Positions 59,402 through 62,857 of a stretch of DNA of 62,857 bases are shown in pieces; the first letter of the stretch is position 1; every line of letters starts with the position of its first letter. Below the pieces are notes generated by a model, which was given only the letters and a program-made list of their open reading frames with translations, searched no databases and was not told the origin of the DNA. The stretch spans positions 1-62,857 of the forward strand of contig JAHBVH010000052.1 of NCBI GenBank assembly GCA_019637645.1, read 5' to 3'. A program made the position numbers and the translations under genes. The stretch comes from Caldilineaceae bacterium (GTDB lineage Bacteria > Chloroflexota > Anaerolineae > Caldilineales > Caldilineaceae).

Positions 59402-61039
59402 ATGCGAAGACAACATTGGTTTGTTGCCCTTATATTTCTCCTCACGTTGGCAGCCTGTGTGCCAGCGGCACCTAGCACCAGCGCCCCCGCCGGTGAAGCT
59501 GCCTCAGCCGAGGCTGGCGAGCCTACGCCGGGCGGCTATATTATGGTTGCTAATATTGAAGATCCCGATTCGCTCGACCCCCACAAAACCATTATGGCGA
59601 CAGCTTCCTCGATTCAAGCTTGGATTTATGACGAACTCTTCTACATCGGGGCTGACGGTCTGCCCAAAGGGTTGATTGCTGAATCGTGGACCGTTAGCGA
59701 CGACAGCAAAGTGCTGACCGTCACCCTGCGCGAGGGACGCAAATTCCATGATGGCACGCCGGTTGACGCCAAAGCGGTTGAATTTACCTTCAACCGCCTG
59801 CTCGATCCAGCCACGGCATCGCCAGCCAAGGATCAAGCGGGCCCGCTCGTTGCCGTGACCGCCGTCGATGACAAGACGGTCACTTTTGAATTTTCGGAAC
59901 CTTATGCGCCCTTCTACTTTGCGGCCAGCACTTCGTACTTTGGCATCATTTCGCCCACCGCGGTCGAAGAACTGGGCGATGATTTCAGCCGCCAGCCGGT
60001 AGGTAGCGGTCCTTTTATGTTCAAAGAGTGGAAAGCCGGCCAAGAGATCACCCTGGTGCGCAATCCCGACTATGTGAACGTCCGCGAGGATCGCAACAAC
60101 CCAGGCGCGCCCTATGTCGATGGCATTATCTTCAAGAATGTTCCCGAAGTTGGCACCCGGATTGCCGCGTTGGAGACGGGTGAGATCAATATCTTAGGTC
60201 TCTCGCGCGAATCGGTCCCGCGTTTCCAAGATGATCCAGAATTCCAGATCATTTCCGCCGAAGAGACCGCCAGCATCAACTTTGTCGAGTTCAACTACAA
60301 GCGGGCACCCTTCGATGATCCGGCCTTCCGCCGTGCCTTTGGAATTGCGATTGACAAAGAAGCCATTCAGATTGGCGCGTATGGTGGCTTTGGTTCGCTC
60401 AACTACAACCCCTACCCCAATGGCAACCCTGGCTATGATCCGGCCATTGGCGAAGAATACGGTATGCATTATGATCCTGAAGCGGCCAAGACACTCTTTG
60501 ACGAACTGGGCTGGCGCGACGAAGATGGCGATGGCACCCGCGAAGCCCATGACGTAGCCGGGGTGGAAGATGGCACACCCGCTGCGTGGACCTGCTGGAC
60601 CTATCCTTTCGAGATCAAACAGCGCGAATGTGAGATCATTCAGGCCAACATGGCCGATATTGGCGTCAAGATCGAAGTCAAACTCACCGACTTTGGTACC
60701 ATGTCGGCAGAAATGCCCAAAGGCGATTTTGACTTTGATGTGATGCGCTGGACGTGGAATGAGCCGGTCATCCTTTCCTTGCTCTTCAAATGCCCAGGCT
60801 GGAAGGAACTCTTCTGTGATGAAACACTCGATGAGATGTTGCTTGCCGCCGAAACCGATATGGATCCTGTCTCACGCGTAGAGAAGGTAAAAGAGATCCA
60901 AAAATATGTACTAGAGCAAGCGATCATCGTTCCCTTTGTCAGTGACTTCTATATTACAGCCTCAGCCGCCACCGTGCATGATCTGCGTTACGATGCCACC
61001 TTCGGGCTGACTTTCGAAGATGTATGGATTAGTCAGTAG
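59402..61039 (+). CDS. Peptide/nickel-type ABC importer substrate-binding lipoprotein (family 5)
   Basis: 545-residue extracellular binding protein; AAGGAAGG precedes the ATG. Lipoprotein signal with lipobox LAAC (Cys19), Ala/Pro/Ser linker, then the family-5 pattern: ANIEDPDSLDPHK, RDGLKFHDG-like LREGRKFHDGTPVDA, and QPVGSGPFMFKEW. Family 5 proteins bind di/oligopeptides, nickel, glutathione or some oligosaccharides. Permease genes follow, after a long stem-loop. The ATPases lie outside the window. Confidence 0.93.
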   Translation: MRRQHWFVALIFLLTLAACVPAAPSTSAPAGEAASAEAGEPTPGGYIMVANIEDPDSLDPHKTIMATASSIQAWIYDELFYIGADGLPKGLIAESWTVSDDSKVLTVTLREGRKFHDGTPVDAKAVEFTFNRLLDPATASPAKDQAGPLVAVTAVDDKTVTFEFSEPYAPFYFAASTSYFGIISPTAVEELGDDFSRQPVGSGPFMFKEWKAGQEITLVRNPDYVNVREDRNNPGAPYVDGIIFKNVPEVGTRIAALETGEINILGLSRESVPRFQDDPEFQIISAEETASINFVEFNYKRAPFDDPAFRRAFGIAIDKEAIQIGAYGGFGSLNYNPYPNGNPGYDPAIGEEYGMHYDPEAAKTLFDELGWRDEDGDGTREAHDVAGVEDGTPAAWTCWTYPFEIKQRECEIIQANMADIGVKIEVKLTDFGTMSAEMPKGDFDFDVMRWTWNEPVILSLLFKCPGWKELFCDETLDEMLLAAETDMDPVSRVEKVKEIQKYVLEQAIIVPFVSDFYITASAATVHDLRYDATFGLTFEDVWISQ

Positions 61040-61093
61040 ACAGTAGACAGGGGGACAGTAGACAGTGACCCCTGTCCCCCTGTCCCACTGACT
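61031..61093 (+). terminator. Long stem-loop between peptide-binding-protein and permease genes
   Basis: Outer arms AGTCAGT (61031-61037) and ACTGACT (61087-61093) and a perfect inner 13-bp stem GACAGGGGGACAG (61046-61058) with CTGTCCCCCTGTC (61072-61084). It likely stabilises the binding-protein mRNA or partly ends transcription, as at 5112 in the other importer. Confidence 0.7.
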
Positions 61094-61122
61094 CACTGTC
61101 TTGGCAAAAGCGAGGTTATTGC

Positions 61123-62049
61123 GTGCTACTTTACCTGATTCGGCGGCTCTTGTTTGTGATTCCGGTGGTCATCGGGGTATTGACGCTGGTCTTTTTGATG
61201 CGCGCGTTGGTGCCGGGTGACCCGATTGAGATTATGTTCCTGGGGCAGGTCCCGCCTGAGCCGGATACCGTTGCGGCGATTCGGCGCGAGTTGGGGCTGG
61301 ATAAGCCCTTGCCGCTCCAATATGTGCAATATGTCGCGGGGGTTGTGCAGGGGGACTTGGGCAAGTCGGTGCGGACGCGGCGTCCTGTGTTGGATGAGAT
61401 CCGTGACCGCTATCCCAATACGTTGATTTTAACCTTTGCCAGCTTAGTCGTGGCGTTAGTCGTGGGGCTGACCACGGGTGTGTTGGCGGCTGTCTACAAA
61501 GATAGCTGGATCGACACCACAACCATGTTGCTGGCGCTCTTTGGTCTCTCGATGCCAGCCTTTTGGTTTGGCTTGATGATGATCCAATACTTCGGGGTCT
61601 ACTTGCGCTGGTTCCCGGTTATGGGCTCGGACTCATTCCGCCATTTGATCATGCCAGCCCTGACTTTGGGCCTGATCGCGTCTACGGTGCAAGCCCGCGT
61701 GGCGCGGTCGAGTATGCTCGAAGTGCTAACCTCGGACTATGTACGCACGGCGCGGGCCAAAGGGCTTAGTCATCGGATTGTAATTTTGCGCCATGCCCTC
61801 CGCAATGCGTTGGTGCCGACCATGACAATTTTGGGGCTCCAAGTGGGTGGCCTCTTGGGTGGCGCTTTTATTATCGAAGCCGTCTTTGCGTGGCATGGCG
61901 TCGGCGAATTGGCGGTGCAAGCGATCTCGCAACGGGATTTCCCCTTGATCCAGGGCGTGATTGTGGTCGTCGCGACAACCTATGTGCTGGTCAATGTTCT
62001 GATTGACATTAGCTACCGGCTGCTAGATCCGAGAATTGAATATGAGTAA
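61123..62049 (+). CDS. Peptide-type ABC importer permease (DppB-like)
   Basis: Inner-membrane subunit, 308 residues. Start is GTG 61123 with GAGG seven bases upstream. DppB-type N-terminus LLYLIRRLLFVIPVVIGV, periplasmic segment LGLDKPLPLQYVQY, and docking loop YVRTARAKGLSHRIVILRHA near 205-224. It overlaps the next gene by eight bases. Confidence 0.92.
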   Translation: MLLYLIRRLLFVIPVVIGVLTLVFLMRALVPGDPIEIMFLGQVPPEPDTVAAIRRELGLDKPLPLQYVQYVAGVVQGDLGKSVRTRRPVLDEIRDRYPNTLILTFASLVVALVVGLTTGVLAAVYKDSWIDTTTMLLALFGLSMPAFWFGLMMIQYFGVYLRWFPVMGSDSFRHLIMPALTLGLIASTVQARVARSSMLEVLTSDYVRTARAKGLSHRIVILRHALRNALVPTMTILGLQVGGLLGGAFIIEAVFAWHGVGELAVQAISQRDFPLIQGVIVVVATTYVLVNVLIDISYRLLDPRIEYE

Positions 62050-62857
62050 GGCAACCACAGACTCAACCCAACGGAGCGCCGCAAAGTTGTCGCTGGGCAA
62101 CCCAACCCAAAACCCAACCGAAGCTATCGTCGAACGCGGTGGTTTCTGGTGGACCTTGCGCGAACTCTTTCGCCGCCGTTCTGCCCAAATCGGTGGTCTG
62201 ATCGTGCTGCTGTTAGTCCTATCGGCGCTCTTCGCGCCCATCGTCGCGCCCTATGATCCGTATGCCATCGATGTACGGGAGCGCCTGCAACCGCCCAGCT
62301 TTCAATATCCTTTTGGCACCGACGACTTGGGACGCGACATGTTTAGCCGTGTGATCTATGGCGCACGGACGACGATTCAGACCGGGGTGGTCGTGGTATT
62401 CATCGCAGCAACCCTCGGCTCTTTGATTGGCCTGATCTCCGGCTACGCTGGTGGGATGGTTGATCTGGTGATCATGCGCATTATCGACGTGATGTTGGCC
62501 TTTCCCTATATCTTATTAGCGTTGGCGATTGTGGCTACGCTAGGGCCAAGCCTGCAAAATGCCCTGATCGCCATTGGGATTGCCTATGTCCCTGGCTGGG
62601 CGCGTTTTGTCCGGGGGAATGTACTCACCATTCGCAAACAAGAGTATGTGACCGCGGCGCAAGCGACAGGGACGCGGGCTCGGGGCATTGTGTTGCGCCA
62701 TGTTTTGCCCAATGTCCTCTCCTCGATTATTGTCTTGGCTAGCCTGGACTTTCCCGCCGCGGTCCTGTCTACGGCGGCGTTGAGCTATGTTGGGCTGGGT
62801 GCGCAACCGCCCACCGCGGAATGGGGCGCACTGCTCACCGGGGCGCGTAGCTATATG
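62042..62857 (+). CDS. Peptide-type ABC importer permease (DppC-like), partial
   Basis: First 272 codons; the gene runs past the window end, where only a short C-terminus should be missing. DppC-type N-terminal cytoplasmic tail, then PFGTDDLGRDMFSRVIYGAR, the diagnostic loop after the first helix, and docking loop YVTAAQATGTRARGIVLRHV. Starts inside the end of the DppB-like gene, so translation is coupled. Confidence 0.9.
   Translation, partial: MSKATTDSTQRSAAKLSLGNPTQNPTEAIVERGGFWWTLRELFRRRSAQIGGLIVLLLVLSALFAPIVAPYDPYAIDVRERLQPPSFQYPFGTDDLGRDMFSRVIYGARTTIQTGVVVVFIAATLGSLIGLISGYAGGMVDLVIMRIIDVMLAFPYILLALAIVATLGPSLQNALIAIGIAYVPGWARFVRGNVLTIRKQEYVTAAQATGTRARGIVLRHVLPNVLSSIIVLASLDFPAAVLSTAALSYVGLGAQPPTAEWGALLTGARSYM

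Overview
The window reads as chromosome of a Chloroflexota bacterium, probably from the Anaerolineae/Caldilineae side. This is an inference from protein style: secreted proteins that end in a short Leu-Pro tail (YLPLFWR, FLPIIHR, FLPLVKQP), lipoprotein or twin-arginine binding proteins for ABC importers, no outer-membrane receptors, and many dispersed palindromic repeats. No rRNA or tRNA gene was recognised, so the placement is not proven.

Layout. 131-8008: a LacI-type-sensor hybrid histidine kinase, divergent from a four-gene ABC importer (binding protein, two permeases, ATPase). 8073-10826: MaoC-like hydratase, signal peptidase II (lspA) and a class I/II aminotransferase, separated by two repeat arrays. 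11244-17583: two operons facing each other across a 23-bp stem terminator. One encodes a TIM-barrel isomerase, an alpha/beta hydrolase and a Gfo/Idh/MocA oxidoreductase; the other a Rieske oxygenase, an MDR dehydrogenase and a second Gfo/Idh/MocA oxidoreductase. 18340-27681: sugar-acid type catabolism (two DapA-like lyases, a beta-lactamase-fold serine hydrolase, an enolase-superfamily enzyme, an RraA-type aldolase, a second TIM-barrel isomerase, an MFS carrier), interrupted by a Phd/VapC module and an aldo/keto reductase. 27766-32888: a DUF6817-like protein, an endonuclease/exonuclease/phosphatase-fold protein, cardiolipin synthase and an ABC-2 exporter. 33587-46737: cell-surface and membrane genes (trypsin-like protease, PrsW-like protease, a 1380-residue repetitive exoprotein, a glycoside hydrolase-like exoprotein, a lipoprotein) among mobile-looking palindromes. 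47167-49515: 2-hydroxyacid dehydrogenase plus mannonate dehydratase-like enzyme. 49756-50712: M48 protease. 50926-55698: sugar ABC importer with a third Gfo/Idh/MocA gene. 56171-62857: small membrane protein, second RraA-type protein, second serine hydrolase, and a peptide-type ABC importer running off the window.

Working together. The recurring combination of ABC or MFS uptake, Gfo/Idh/MocA oxidation, TIM-barrel isomerisation, enolase-superfamily dehydration and DapA/RraA carbon-carbon cleavage fits import and stepwise breakdown of plant-derived sugar acids or modified sugars, with the secreted glycoside hydrolase possibly supplying them. Substrates cannot be read from the sequence.

The least explained content is the DNA between genes: a family of 38-85 bp palindromic elements with GTTACGCA-type ends, two arrays of heptamer repeats sharing one core, a 13-bp-TIR element on both sides of the protease gene (one copy inserted into another repeat), and several perfect palindromic terminators between convergent genes. 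Several sigma70-like promoters are close to consensus.
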